DNA from: Deefgea rivuli DSM 18356
Lineage (GTDB): Bacteria; Pseudomonadota; Gammaproteobacteria; Burkholderiales; Chitinibacteraceae
NCBI RefSeq assembly: GCF_000620145.1
Contig: NZ_JHVM01000012.1
Span: forward strand, 59,045 to 123,044
Length of the DNA: 64,000 bases
Direction: 5' to 3'
Positions 34,849 through 43,630 of the stretch are shown one piece after another (positions within the stretch are counted from its first letter, which is position 1; the number at the start of each line of letters is the position of its first letter). Below the pieces are notes generated by a model. The model saw nothing but the letters and a program-made list of their open reading frames with translations, ran no database searches and was not told the origin of the DNA. A program made the position numbers and the translations under genes.

Positions 34849-34925
34849 TAGGTTGGGCTAAGCTTGCGCAGCCCAACGTTTACCGTGATAAATAACCGCC
34901 AGAAATTCAGGCGGTTTTGTTTTTT
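34849..34925 (+). terminator. Palindrome and terminator after the PIN gene
   Basis: GTTGGGCT...AGCCCAAC (34852-34877) is followed by the terminator AACCGCC-agaaattca-GGCGGTT with TTGTTTTT (34894-34921). The first palindrome belongs to the common GTTGGGC repeat type. Confidence 0.7.
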
Positions 34926-35370
34926 ATGCGGCTGTGCCGCGTAGGTTTTGGGGCGCGGGCTGTGCAAACTCGTAAGCCGCAATCGTAGGGGGCAATGAGC
35001 TTTGCGAATTGCACCGCATGGGGATACATCATTCCCATTCCGCCATGATGCATGAATCAAATCGAATGGGGCTTGCCCAACGGACTGCTCGGCGCAATTC
35101 GCTGTGCTCATTGACGCCCTACGGTATAGATGTATTTACTTGCAGCCTTTTATTTTCAATGCTTAGATGGCAATACATCGACTTTATTTCAAATCTCGTC
35201 GAGCTGCGCGAGATCCCTTGTGTCAAGCCGAGCGAGGAAAAGCGGGGCGGGGTTTTTGCGATCAATGTTTGAGTGAGGCCGATGCTTTTGCCTTTGAGGC
35301 CGAACGAGTTTTGAGCGCAACCGCCTCGATTGTCCGCAGCGAGGGAATCCGACGAAGCCGGACGCAGATA
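34926..35370. other. Gene-free stretch with decayed repeats
   Basis: No convincing gene is seen between the PIN gene and the VOC gene. The stretch holds fragments of repeats, for example GCCGCAATCGTAGGG and GCCCAACGGACTGCTCGGCG, and several short frames without ribosome sites. Confidence 0.5.
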
Positions 35371-35452
35371 CTAGGGCGGCCTTCTTTGCTTACTTTCTTG
35401 GCCGTTCAAGAAAGTAAGTGCCAAGCGGCATTAGCGCGACTCAGCGTTGAAA
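35371..35452 (+). repeat. 82 bp repeat left of the VOC gene
   Basis: CTAGGGCGGCCTTCTTTGCT...CTTGGCCGTTCAAGAAAGTAAG...GCGGCATTAGCGCGAC...GCGTTGAAA recurs in the same orientation at 36024-36105. Confidence 0.75.
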
Positions 35453-35659
35453 GATCATTGCAGCTTGAGTCGAAGCCCTCTTTTGGCATAGCGCTCTTCG
35501 GTTGTTGAATCGTGTTCACGCCGACTGTGTTTCGATTCACGGCAATGCTAACTTGATCCGCTGTTCTGTGCGCAATTCCCTGCGGGAATTTCACATCCTA
35601 CGTCGCCCCAAATGCCAATGTGAATAAATGATTCAATTAAACAGATCGCTGGAGAAAAC

Positions 35660-36010
35660 GTGTTTAATCGCCTAGAAGCCATCGTATTTTTCGTCGCAGA
35701 CATTCATGCTGCGGCGAATTGGTACGCTCAATTGCTTGCGACTGAGGTGCAATACGAAAATCCGCAATATGCCTTTATTCAGCGCGGTAGCATCTCGATT
35801 GGTTTCCATCCCGCAGATGCCAAATGCCCGGGAGGTGTGGGCGGAACGACGGCATATTGGAAAGTCGATGACCTTGAGCAGAGCATCAAGATTCTTGAAA
35901 AGAATGGCGCAGTTTTGTATCGCGGGCCAATTCAAACGGATTTGGGCGATCACGCAGCAATTATGCTTGACCCTTTTGGCTGCACAATAGGCTTGCACCA
36001 AGTTAAGTAG
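35660..36010 (+). CDS. VOC family (glyoxalase-like) protein
   Basis: The 116-residue protein has one vicinal-oxygen-chelate domain with two beta-alpha-beta-beta-beta modules: LEAIVFFVADIHAAANWYAQ, FIQRGSISIGFHPA, then TTAYWKVDDLEQSIKILEKN, HAAIMLDPFGCTIGLHQ. Such small proteins include glyoxalases and antibiotic-binding proteins; the substrate is unknown. The start is GTG 35660, fixed by GGAG five bases upstream. The gene is bracketed by direct copies of an 82 bp repeat, which may mean that the unit was inserted or duplicated. Confidence 0.88.
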   Translation: MFNRLEAIVFFVADIHAAANWYAQLLATEVQYENPQYAFIQRGSISIGFHPADAKCPGGVGGTTAYWKVDDLEQSIKILEKNGAVLYRGPIQTDLGDHAAIMLDPFGCTIGLHQVK

Positions 36011-36023
36011 CGTATGCAGACCG

Positions 36024-36105
36024 CTAGGGCGACCTTCTTTTTACCCATCTTGGCCGTTCAAGAAAAGTAAGTGCCGTGCGGCATTAGCGCGACCCCGCGT
36101 TGAAA
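36024..36105 (+). repeat. 82 bp repeat right of the VOC gene
   Basis: Direct repeat of 35371-35452 with scattered changes (CTAGGGCGACCTTCTTTTTA, CTTGGCCGTTCAAGAAAAG, GCGGCATTAGCGCGACC). It starts 14 bp after the VOC stop codon. Confidence 0.75.
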
Positions 36106-36139
36106 TGAACTTCTGGTATCAAGTTTCCCATCAGCATTT

Positions 36140-36240
36140 GGATAACGTTTTTGGCTCCTCGGAACGTTGGGCGTGTGCACCTCGAATGTTGGGCTTCGCT
36201 TCGCTCAGCGCCAACCTACATTCCCCCCAAACTTCGCAAC
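36140..36240. repeat. GTTGGGC-type palindromic repeat
   Basis: GTTGGGCGTG and GTTGGGCTTCGCTTCGCTCA face GCGCCAACCTACATTC. It belongs to the same class as 34852-34877. It lies in the gap before the AraC-family gene. Confidence 0.5.
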
Positions 36241-36282
36241 CTAAATCAATGCGCTCGGCCTATTGTTGGGCTTGGAGGACGG

Positions 36283-37131
36283 ATGAATAAAGTCAGTACG
36301 ATTGATGCCTATTCGCGGCGTTTGATGCGGGTGGTGCAAACTTTGTGGCAAGACCCGACGCGGGTGTATACGACTGAGCAATTGGCCGCCGTTGCGCATT
36401 TTTCGCCGTTTCATTTTCACCGGATTTATCGGGAAATGATGGGCGAAACGGTGGTGGCGACACAGCAGCGCTTGCGTTTGCATTATGCATCGCGTGATTT
36501 GGCGCAGGTTGATTTGCCATTGATTCGCGTTGCGCAGCGGGCGGGTTATCAAAGTAGCGCGGCGTTTGTGCGCTCGTTTGCGGCTACGCATGGTGTAACG
36601 CCAGGGGCTTATCGTCGGCAGCGTTTATCTCTCCTCCAATCTCGAATCCATCAGGAGCTTGCTATGTATAACATTGAATTTCGTTCTATTTCTGCACCTA
36701 TCCATCTGGCGGCGCGGCGGCATATTGGCCCGTATTTGGATATTGGCGAGGCATTTAGCTTGCTGCAATTGGCTGAGACCGCACTGCCACTATTGCCAGA
36801 GCCGCGTTGGCTGGGTTTGTACCACGATGATCCGCAAACGATCGCGCCAGAGCAATTGCGCTCGGATGCGTGTGTTGAGATCCTTGCCGAAGGTGATTTG
36901 CCAGCCGATTTGCAAAGAGTGCAAATCTCCGCAGGGCGCTACGCGGTGATTGAGCATCGCGGCCCGTATAGTGAATTGGAGCCTGCTTATCATTGGTTAT
37001 TTGGTGTTTGGTTGCCTGCGAGTGGCGAGCAAGCGCTGGCGGTGCCGATGATAGAGTCGTATTTGAATGATCCAGCCAATACGGCGCCGAAAGATTTACG
37101 CACCGAGATTTGGCTGGCGCTGGCGGATTGA
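36283..37131 (+). CDS. AraC family regulator with GyrI-like domain
   Basis: ATG 36283 follows TTGGAGGACGG. The N-terminal 110 residues are a two-helix-turn-helix AraC domain (TTEQLAAVAHFSPFHFHRIY, IRVAQRAGYQSSAAFVRSFA, HGVTPGAYRR), and residues about 128-282 form a GyrI-like (SOUL/Rob-type) effector domain (EFRSISAPIHLAARRHIGPY ... ISAGRYAVIEHRGPYSELE). The order HTH then GyrI is that of Rob and related multidrug-response regulators, which sense small cationic or hydrophobic ligands. The next gene starts 1 base after its stop, so the two are co-transcribed. Confidence 0.93.
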   Translation: MNKVSTIDAYSRRLMRVVQTLWQDPTRVYTTEQLAAVAHFSPFHFHRIYREMMGETVVATQQRLRLHYASRDLAQVDLPLIRVAQRAGYQSSAAFVRSFAATHGVTPGAYRRQRLSLLQSRIHQELAMYNIEFRSISAPIHLAARRHIGPYLDIGEAFSLLQLAETALPLLPEPRWLGLYHDDPQTIAPEQLRSDACVEILAEGDLPADLQRVQISAGRYAVIEHRGPYSELEPAYHWLFGVWLPASGEQALAVPMIESYLNDPANTAPKDLRTEIWLALAD

Positions 37132-37132
37132 G

Positions 37133-38158
37133 ATGACTTATAGAGTGGGCAGTCAAACTTTATATTTTGTCGATGCGAGCAGGCTCAGTTGGGCTGGCGA
37201 GGGGGCGAGGCCGATGTTGCTTGACGTGTGGTATCCGGCAGTCGATAGCGCGGTAGAGCAAACACATTATTTTGGCGGCGACGAACCGTTGTTTCAGATT
37301 GAGGGCATCGCTAAGGATGCACCTTTATTGGTCGGGCAATGGCCGCTGATTGTGCTTTCGCATGGCACTGGCGGTTCGGGCTTGCAAATGGGCTGGTTGG
37401 GTCGGTATTTGGCGTCGCACGGCTTTGTCGCTGTCGCTATTTCGCATCATGGCAATACGTGTATTGAGCCTTATCTGCCGCAGGGATTTTTATTATGGTG
37501 GGAGCGGGCGACGGACTTGAGCCGTGTGATTGATTTTATGCTCGCTCATAGCGACTTTGGCGCGGTGATTGCTGCAGAAAAGATCGCGGCTGCGGGTTTT
37601 TCACTGGGCGGGTACACCGCGTTGGCGGTGGCGGGTGGCATTTGTGATTTATCGGCATTGTATGACTTTTGCGGCAGCGATGAGCGCGATGCTTCATGCG
37701 ATGCACCGCCAGAATTTTCCAGTTTACTGGCGATGCGAGAGCAACTGATCGCGAGTGATCCCGCGTTTAATTCGGCGTTGCAGCGACATGCTGTGTCGTA
37801 TAAAGATTCACGAGTCCGCGCCGCCTTGTTGCTGAGTCCTGCTTTAGGTCGTGCGTTTACTTCGGATGGTGTCGCCCAGATTGATATTCCGCTGCATATC
37901 GTGGTCGCGGCGGGCGATCAAATTGCGCCAGCAAAGAGTAATGGTATGTATCTGGCGCAGCTGATGCCAGAGGCCAAGTTGACCGTGCTGGATGAGGCGG
38001 TCAATCATTATGTTTATCTGTGCGAAGCGACGCCTGCGGGGAAGCAATACTTGCCAGAATTGTGTTGCGATGATGCTAGGGTAGATCGGCGTTTAATTCA
38101 TCAACAAACGGCGGCGCTGGCGGTGGAATTCTTTCGGTCTTCGGGTATTGGTTTGTAG
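37133..38158 (+). CDS. Alpha/beta hydrolase (dienelactone/PAF-AH-like)
   Basis: The 341-residue protein has an alpha/beta-hydrolase fold: oxyanion region PLIVLSHGTGGSG, nucleophile elbow AAGFSLGGYTALA (Ser in GxSxG), and likely acid and base in VVAAGDQIAP and AVNHYVYL. The N terminus (RPMLLDVWYPAVD) is like that of platelet-activating-factor acetylhydrolase or dienelactone hydrolase families. No signal peptide is seen. ATG 37133 directly follows the stop of the AraC-GyrI gene, which points to control by, or common use with, that regulator. The substrate is unknown. Confidence 0.9.
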   Translation: MTYRVGSQTLYFVDASRLSWAGEGARPMLLDVWYPAVDSAVEQTHYFGGDEPLFQIEGIAKDAPLLVGQWPLIVLSHGTGGSGLQMGWLGRYLASHGFVAVAISHHGNTCIEPYLPQGFLLWWERATDLSRVIDFMLAHSDFGAVIAAEKIAAAGFSLGGYTALAVAGGICDLSALYDFCGSDERDASCDAPPEFSSLLAMREQLIASDPAFNSALQRHAVSYKDSRVRAALLLSPALGRAFTSDGVAQIDIPLHIVVAAGDQIAPAKSNGMYLAQLMPEAKLTVLDEAVNHYVYLCEATPAGKQYLPELCCDDARVDRRLIHQQTAALAVEFFRSSGIGL

Positions 38159-38208
38159 TCTTTATTCATGAAGGACTACGGTTGAATACCGCATGTATTT
38201 GTGAAGTA

Positions 38209-38236
38209 AAAAACGCAGCTCGATGAGCTGCGTTTT
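38209..38236. terminator. Bidirectional terminator
   Basis: Stem AAAACGCAGCT/AGCTGCGTTTT with T runs on both strands, placed between the hydrolase and the convergent dynamin-like gene. Confidence 0.85.
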
Positions 38237-38256
38237 TTGTTTCGGGCTAAAAAACT

Positions 38257-40260
38257 TTAAGCGGCTTTCGCTGCAAATTCCTGCATTTCTGCATGCAGTG
38301 CGCCGTAGACTTGGCGCAATTTGCCGTTCAGCTCGGCGATTTGTTCGGTGAGCTGGCGGTTCATTTCTTCCAATTCTTGGATACGATCTTCCAAGGTATT
38401 GGTCGCGTTATGAATGCGTTTGATGCTTTCTAGGCGGCGGCGCAATTGCAATTGATGTTCGCGCACTTGCGTTTCCATCGGTGCCATCACGGCTTTGAGC
38501 CAGTTTTCAACGTCGCGGTTGGCGACTTCAAATACGTAAACCACGCGGCTGGCGACGGTTTCGAAGAATTTGCGTGTTAATCGGCCTTGGCTGGTGGTGA
38601 GCAGATTGCCGATGGTGTTGAAATGTTCGCGGAATGATTTCTCCAAGCGCGCGAGTTCTTTGTGATATTTCAACGTAGAAAACGGCGGTGGCGTCACTTG
38701 GCCTAGGCCGTGTTCTTCGCTGAATTTCTTGTACATCGCCGCCATCATCGCTTGAATTTCAGCGACTTGCTCGGCCGATTTGGCAATCGAGCCATTCACG
38801 TCAACAAAGAATTTATCCATCGTTGAGCGCAGGCCGGTTTCGCCAAATGAGAACAGGCTGCGATCCATTTGGTCGCGGATGCGTTCGATTTCAGCTTTCA
38901 GTGCGTCTTTGCCGAGCAGAGAAAACAGTTTATTGGTTTGCTGCGTAAACACCGAGCGCAGCGCTTGGAAGCGCACTAAACCTTGTTCAAAGTGCTTTTT
39001 GTCTTCTTGCACTTTTTCCATCATTTGCGCGATCACGTCTTGGTTTTTACCGCGCAGGCCAGTGAGTTCAGTCAGTTGCTCTTTCACGCCGTCTTGACGC
39101 GCTTGCAGAATCGAGCGGATCGACGACACGACGTCTTCCACTTCCGATTGCGTCGCATCGCGCACGATGTCTTGTTTGCCCGGTAGCAAATCATCCGATA
39201 GCGCACGCTCTAACGAAAGCAGGCAAGATTTAGTCAGCAGCGCATCGTCGTTTTGCACTTTGGCGAGCAAGGCTTTTTGCGCTGAAACTGGATAAATTTG
39301 TGAGCTTGGCATCGCCAATAAATCAGCAGTGGTTTTCACTTGTTTGGCGATTTCGGCTTCGATTTCCGCGCTGCTGCGCAAATCGTCCCACAAACCGTCA
39401 ATTTTATTGAGGACGACCAGACGGCCGCGTTTGCCGCTTTGGTTGCGCACGATATGATTGCGCCATACTTCGATGTCCGATTTGGTCACGCCGGTGTCGG
39501 CGGCCAAAATAAACAAAATCGCGTGGGCGTTCGGTAGCAAATTGAGCGTCAATTCAGGCTCGGTACCAATCGCATTCAAACCTGGCGTATCCAGAATCAC
39601 CAAGCCTTGTTCCAGCAGCGGGTGCGGGAAGTTGATGATGGCATGACGCCAGCATGGGATTTCGACTTCGCCATTTTTATCCAGCGCCACAACTTGATCG
39701 GGATCGCTTTCGTCGTAGAGGCCGAATTTTTTCGCCGTTTCAGCGTTGACGCGCTGAGTGCGGCCAATTTCTTTGAACGCTTCTTGCATCGAATCAGCGT
39801 CGTCGATATTCAGCGGGATATTGTGCCATTCGTCTTGGTAACGGCGATATTCAACGGTGGTGACATTGTCGCCACGGGTTTCGATCGGCAGCAATTGCAG
39901 GCACGGTGCGCGCGAACCATCGTGCAGTAATTCGGTCGGGCACATCGTCGTGCGGCCCGCGCTGGATGGCAGAATGCGTTTGCCGTAATGCGCGAAGAAA
40001 ATCGCGTTAATCAGTTCTGATTTGCCGCGCGAAAATTCAGCGACAAAGGCGATATTGAGTTTGTCTTCTTTGAGGCGATCCACCAAGCCTTGAATCCGCA
40101 ATGTGGTTTGCGAATCGTTCAAGTCTTGTTCGGAAAGCCAGCGGGATAATTGGGCAATCGATTGCGTTAATGAGCCGCGCCAAGCGCTGTAGGCTTGAAA
40201 ATCGGCAACCAAATGATCGTTGGCTGCTACTTCTTCTTGATGTAGGTAGTCGGTACTCAT
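38257..40260 (-). CDS. Dynamin-like large GTPase
   Basis: The 667-residue protein has a GTPase domain with G1 AEFSRGKS (residues 74-81), G2 Thr in AGRTTMCPTE, G3 DTPG (224-227) and G4 NKID (285-288). A long helical stalk follows (about 330-660) with coiled-coil stretches, ending in a heptad-rich segment (LEDRIQELEEMNRQLTEQIA). This is the plan of bacterial dynamin-like proteins, which act at membranes, for example in membrane repair or fusion. No membrane helix is evident. The first Gly of the usual P-loop is Ala. It stands alone, between a terminator and mutM. Confidence 0.9.
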   Translation of the reverse strand: MSTDYLHQEEVAANDHLVADFQAYSAWRGSLTQSIAQLSRWLSEQDLNDSQTTLRIQGLVDRLKEDKLNIAFVAEFSRGKSELINAIFFAHYGKRILPSSAGRTTMCPTELLHDGSRAPCLQLLPIETRGDNVTTVEYRRYQDEWHNIPLNIDDADSMQEAFKEIGRTQRVNAETAKKFGLYDESDPDQVVALDKNGEVEIPCWRHAIINFPHPLLEQGLVILDTPGLNAIGTEPELTLNLLPNAHAILFILAADTGVTKSDIEVWRNHIVRNQSGKRGRLVVLNKIDGLWDDLRSSAEIEAEIAKQVKTTADLLAMPSSQIYPVSAQKALLAKVQNDDALLTKSCLLSLERALSDDLLPGKQDIVRDATQSEVEDVVSSIRSILQARQDGVKEQLTELTGLRGKNQDVIAQMMEKVQEDKKHFEQGLVRFQALRSVFTQQTNKLFSLLGKDALKAEIERIRDQMDRSLFSFGETGLRSTMDKFFVDVNGSIAKSAEQVAEIQAMMAAMYKKFSEEHGLGQVTPPPFSTLKYHKELARLEKSFREHFNTIGNLLTTSQGRLTRKFFETVASRVVYVFEVANRDVENWLKAVMAPMETQVREHQLQLRRRLESIKRIHNATNTLEDRIQELEEMNRQLTEQIAELNGKLRQVYGALHAEMQEFAAKAA

Positions 40261-40338
40261 ACTTTCCCCTTGCGCTGTCGCGCGGTGCGGATTTGCTTTC
40301 CGCCTAATATTAGTGCGTGTTAGTGAATTTTGCCATTG

Positions 40339-41154
40339 TCATTGTTGACATTGCGGGCAATAAAAAGTCGCTCGCTGGCCTTGTCGAATTGTTTTTATTA
40401 TTGTGCCGCATAGCCGACAAGGCTGATCGGCTCGACCATACACATAGCTATTGAGCATAAAATAGCCGCTGCGCCCGTCACTATCGACATAATCCTTTAA
40501 AGTGCTACCGCCTGCAGCAATCGCTTCGTTGAGTGTTTCTTTTATGGTAGCGACCAGTAAGCTAATTTCGGCGTCGTTGAGGCTAAGGCCTGATCGGGTG
40601 GGCGCAATTCGCGCGCGAAACAGCGATTCTGACGCATAAATATTACCAACACCGACGACGACATGATTATCCATAATCAATTGTTTAATCGCGGTGCGCC
40701 GCGTGCTTAGTTTTTGCGCCAAGTTAGCGCTATCAAACGTTAATGACAAAGGCTCAGGGCCTAAGTCTTTCAGCAATGGATGCTCATTTGTTGGGGTATT
40801 ACACCACAGCCAAGACCCAAAGCGGCGTGGGTCGTGATACCTTAATCTTTTGCCGTTATCCAAAATCAAATCAATATGATCGTGTTTTTCGGCTGGAAAC
40901 GCTTCGGTCAAAATTCGCAAATGCCCCGACATGCCCAAATGAATAATCAGCGTGCCGTGCTCAAATCCCAGTAGTAAATATTTGGCTCTGCGAGCTATGC
41001 TGTATATTGTTTTGCCACTGAGTAGTTCAGGCAAATCGGCAGGAACAGGCCAGCGTAGGCGGGGGTTGCGGATAATCAGCTCGGTAACTTTGGCATTGAG
41101 CAAGTGATCGTGAATGCCACGGCGCGTGGTTTCTACTTCGGGTAATTCGGGCAT
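40339..41154 (-). CDS. mutM: Formamidopyrimidine-DNA glycosylase
   Basis: The protein starts MPELPEVETTRRGI, with the catalytic Pro2 and Glu3, and ends with a four-Cys zinc finger (CRLCGTIIKTIRQGQ then FYCPQCQQ). The helix-two-turn-helix region VVGVGNIYASESLFRA is intact. At 271 residues it has the normal length. It excises oxidised purines such as 8-oxoguanine and nicks the abasic site. The order mutM, TPR lipoprotein, lolB is a known arrangement in Neisseriales and relatives. Confidence 0.97.
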   Translation of the reverse strand: MPELPEVETTRRGIHDHLLNAKVTELIIRNPRLRWPVPADLPELLSGKTIYSIARRAKYLLLGFEHGTLIIHLGMSGHLRILTEAFPAEKHDHIDLILDNGKRLRYHDPRRFGSWLWCNTPTNEHPLLKDLGPEPLSLTFDSANLAQKLSTRRTAIKQLIMDNHVVVGVGNIYASESLFRARIAPTRSGLSLNDAEISLLVATIKETLNEAIAAGGSTLKDYVDSDGRSGYFMLNSYVYGRADQPCRLCGTIIKTIRQGQRATFYCPQCQQ

Positions 41155-41214
41155 GGTGCGGGCTCTCTACTTGCGAGTTTGGACTTTCGCCCCCAGTTTA
41201 CCTAAAGTAGGCCA

Positions 41215-41299
41215 GCAAAAGTTTTCTTGCATCGTAGTTTCCCGAGTCGTACTAAAATGTACTGCCTGCGGCTTGCCCGCCTTGCCATAAAACGTTTGC
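41215..41299 (+). mobile_element. MITE-like element, copy 3 (85 bp)
   Basis: Starts GCAAAAGTTTTCTTGCATCG, has GTACTAAAATGTACTG in the middle and ends CTTGCCATAAAACGTTTGC. It lies in the divergent promoter region between mutM and the TPR lipoprotein gene, so it may alter their transcription. Confidence 0.8.
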
Positions 41300-41353
41300 A
41301 CTAGTACTTTGTATCGTGTCTTAACCTTTCAAATCTTAATCTTGGAACCGTCT

Positions 41354-43096
41354 ATGTCCTTGCGCATTTATTCTTTGATGGCCGTCTTTTTGGCGGGCTT
41401 GTCGGGGTGTGCCGCAGTTGCGCCAGTGAATCCTGCAGCGAGCGCGTCTGCACCGGTGGCCGAACCTGAGATTGAGAAGTTGGATGGTTATGATCCAGCG
41501 ATGTTGCCTAAAATCGCACTCAGTGATGAACTGATGATGCGCTTTTTGGTCGGTGATATTGCTGCCCAGCGCGGTAATTCAGCTTTGGCGGCGCAAGCTT
41601 GGTTAGATGTCGCCAAGCGCACGCAAGACCCGCGCACTGCACAACGTGCAACCCAGCTGGCTTTATCGGCGGGGCAACTCGCGCTGGCACAGGAAGCTGC
41701 GCAACTGTGGGTGGCGGGCGCGCCGTATTCGATTCAGGCACGACAAATTTTGGTGAGTTTACTGATTCGTAGTAAACGCATGGATCAAGTCGAGCCGCAT
41801 TTACGTGTGATGTTAAATGCCAAGCCAGCAGAAATGGCACCGTTTTTTATGCAAATGCATTTGCTGTGGGATAAAGACACTGACCGTGCTGCGGTGATTT
41901 TGGTCACTGAGGAATTAACCGAAACCTATCTCAAAATGCCCGAGGCGCACTTTGCGCGCGCTGTGGCGCAAAGTAATGCCAATCAAGATCAACTGGCCTT
42001 GCTAGAACTGGATGCGGCTTTAGCGCTGCGCCCATCGTGGGAGCCTGCGGTACTCTATAAAGCGCAGCTATTGGCCGGTAAAGATAACGCAGCAGTGACT
42101 AAACTTTTGCAGAATGCCGCCAAAGCGCATCCAAAATCGGCGGCGATTTCATTGGCGCAGGCGCGGAATTTGGCCGAAACCCAAAATTACACCTTGGCTC
42201 AACAACAATATGAAGCGGCTTTAGCGCAAGATCCACAGCAGCTTGAAGCGCTGGTTGGCGCGGGTTTGGTCGCGCTAGAATTACGGGATTTAGATAAGGC
42301 GCAAAGTTATCTTGAGCGCGCCGTGACGATGAGCCCAAAAACAGTCGCCCAATTGGGGATTTATTTGGGTCAAATTGCCGAGCAGCAGCACCGCGATCAA
42401 GATGCGATTCAATGGTATTTGCAAGTGAGTCCTGAGCAAAGCGCGCGAGTGAAAACCCGCTTGCCGCGTTTATACGCACGAACGGGTAATCAAAAGGCCG
42501 CTGATGCGGCATTGGCTGCTTTGCCCGTGGTGACGCCGGAGCAACAAATTGATAAAGCACAAATCGAAGCGCAAGTTTGGCGCGAGCGTAAAAACTTAGC
42601 GCAATCACGTGATGTGATGACCGCTGCGATTGCACAGCATCCTAATGAAGCCGAGCTGTATTACGATCGCTCGCTCTATTTGGACTTGTTGGGTGATATT
42701 GCCGGTGCGGAAGCTGATTTACGTCATTATTTGGAATTAAATTCCGATCATGTCCAAGGTTTAAATGCGCTGGGGTATATCATTGCAAACCGTACTGATC
42801 GCTACGCAGAGGCAGATACCTACCTTACGAAGGCCCTTGCAAAAGACCCCGATAATCCAGTGATTTTGGATAGTATGGGTTGGTTGCGCTTTAAACAGGG
42901 CAAGCTGAATGAAGCGTTGGCGTTGCTTAAACGTGCGTACACACAAATGCCGGATCCAGAAATCGCCGCGCATTATGCTGAAGTGTTGTGGAAGAAAGGC
43001 GATCAAGCGCAGGCCTTGGCGGTGATCGAAGCGGCGAGTCAGCTCGATGCTGAAGATGAGGCCTTGCTGGCGCTACGTAAGAAAATGGGTTTATAA
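41354..43096 (+). CDS. TPR-repeat lipoprotein
   Basis: ATG 41354 gives a lipoprotein signal with lipobox LSGC (Cys about residue 19). The 580-residue mature protein is built from tetratricopeptide repeats: examples are AAQAWLDVAKRTQDPRTAQR, AQQQYEAALAQDPQQLEALV and ADTYLTKALAKDPDNPVILD. Such lipoproteins lie just upstream of lolB in many betaproteobacteria. It is expected at the outer membrane or in the periplasm as a protein-binding scaffold. Its stop touches the GTG start of lolB, so they form one operon with ispE. Confidence 0.92.
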   Translation: MSLRIYSLMAVFLAGLSGCAAVAPVNPAASASAPVAEPEIEKLDGYDPAMLPKIALSDELMMRFLVGDIAAQRGNSALAAQAWLDVAKRTQDPRTAQRATQLALSAGQLALAQEAAQLWVAGAPYSIQARQILVSLLIRSKRMDQVEPHLRVMLNAKPAEMAPFFMQMHLLWDKDTDRAAVILVTEELTETYLKMPEAHFARAVAQSNANQDQLALLELDAALALRPSWEPAVLYKAQLLAGKDNAAVTKLLQNAAKAHPKSAAISLAQARNLAETQNYTLAQQQYEAALAQDPQQLEALVGAGLVALELRDLDKAQSYLERAVTMSPKTVAQLGIYLGQIAEQQHRDQDAIQWYLQVSPEQSARVKTRLPRLYARTGNQKAADAALAALPVVTPEQQIDKAQIEAQVWRERKNLAQSRDVMTAAIAQHPNEAELYYDRSLYLDLLGDIAGAEADLRHYLELNSDHVQGLNALGYIIANRTDRYAEADTYLTKALAKDPDNPVILDSMGWLRFKQGKLNEALALLKRAYTQMPDPEIAAHYAEVLWKKGDQAQALAVIEAASQLDAEDEALLALRKKMGL

Positions 43097-43630
43097 GTGC
43101 GCAAACTGATCGTTTGTTGCGCGGCCTTGCTGTTGACGGCTTGCGCTCAGCAGCCGCTCAAACCGCCGACTGAAGGTTTTGCTGCGCAAGGCCGAGTGAA
43201 TATTCGCAGTCAAAACGACGCCAATACCGCATCGTTTGATTGGTTGGCGACGCCGGATCGTGATGTTCTATCCTTGGCAACGCCGTTGGGTACGACTTTG
43301 GCTGAGCTAACAATTGCCTATCAATATGGTGAAATCGTGTCGGCGACACTCAAGCATGGGCAAACGACTGATGTGGCTGCTGATCCTGAATCTTTATTGC
43401 TGAAAATGTCGGGCTTAGCGCTGCCGGTATCAGGAATGCGCTGGTGGTTGCGCGGCCAGCCTGATCCGCAACTGCCATTTACGCGAACTGGCGAGGCGTT
43501 TACGCAAAGCGGCTGGCTGATTAGCGCCACTGATTTTCGCGCCGGCATGCTGCCGTATAAAATTGAGCTGACGCGGGACGACCTGCGCGTTCGCGTGATG
43601 ATTAATGAATGGAGTAGCGCTGCACCATGA
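43097..43630 (+). CDS. lolB: Outer-membrane lipoprotein insertion protein LolB
   Basis: A GTG start abuts the previous stop. The lipobox is LLLTAC, and the mature part has the LolB fold blocks GRVNIRSQNDANTASFDWL, LSLATPLGTTLAELTI, GMRWWLRGQPDP and GWLISATDFRAGMLPYKIEL. LolB accepts lipoproteins from LolA and inserts them in the outer membrane. The 177-residue length is slightly short but normal for Neisseriales. The gene overlaps ispE by four bases (ATGA). Confidence 0.95.
   Translation: MRKLIVCCAALLLTACAQQPLKPPTEGFAAQGRVNIRSQNDANTASFDWLATPDRDVLSLATPLGTTLAELTIAYQYGEIVSATLKHGQTTDVAADPESLLLKMSGLALPVSGMRWWLRGQPDPQLPFTRTGEAFTQSGWLISATDFRAGMLPYKIELTRDDLRVRVMINEWSSAAP

Noticed and set aside
35009..35508. 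Short plus-strand frames between the PIN and VOC genes
   Set aside because: They overlap decayed repeats, have no ribosome sites and resemble no family.
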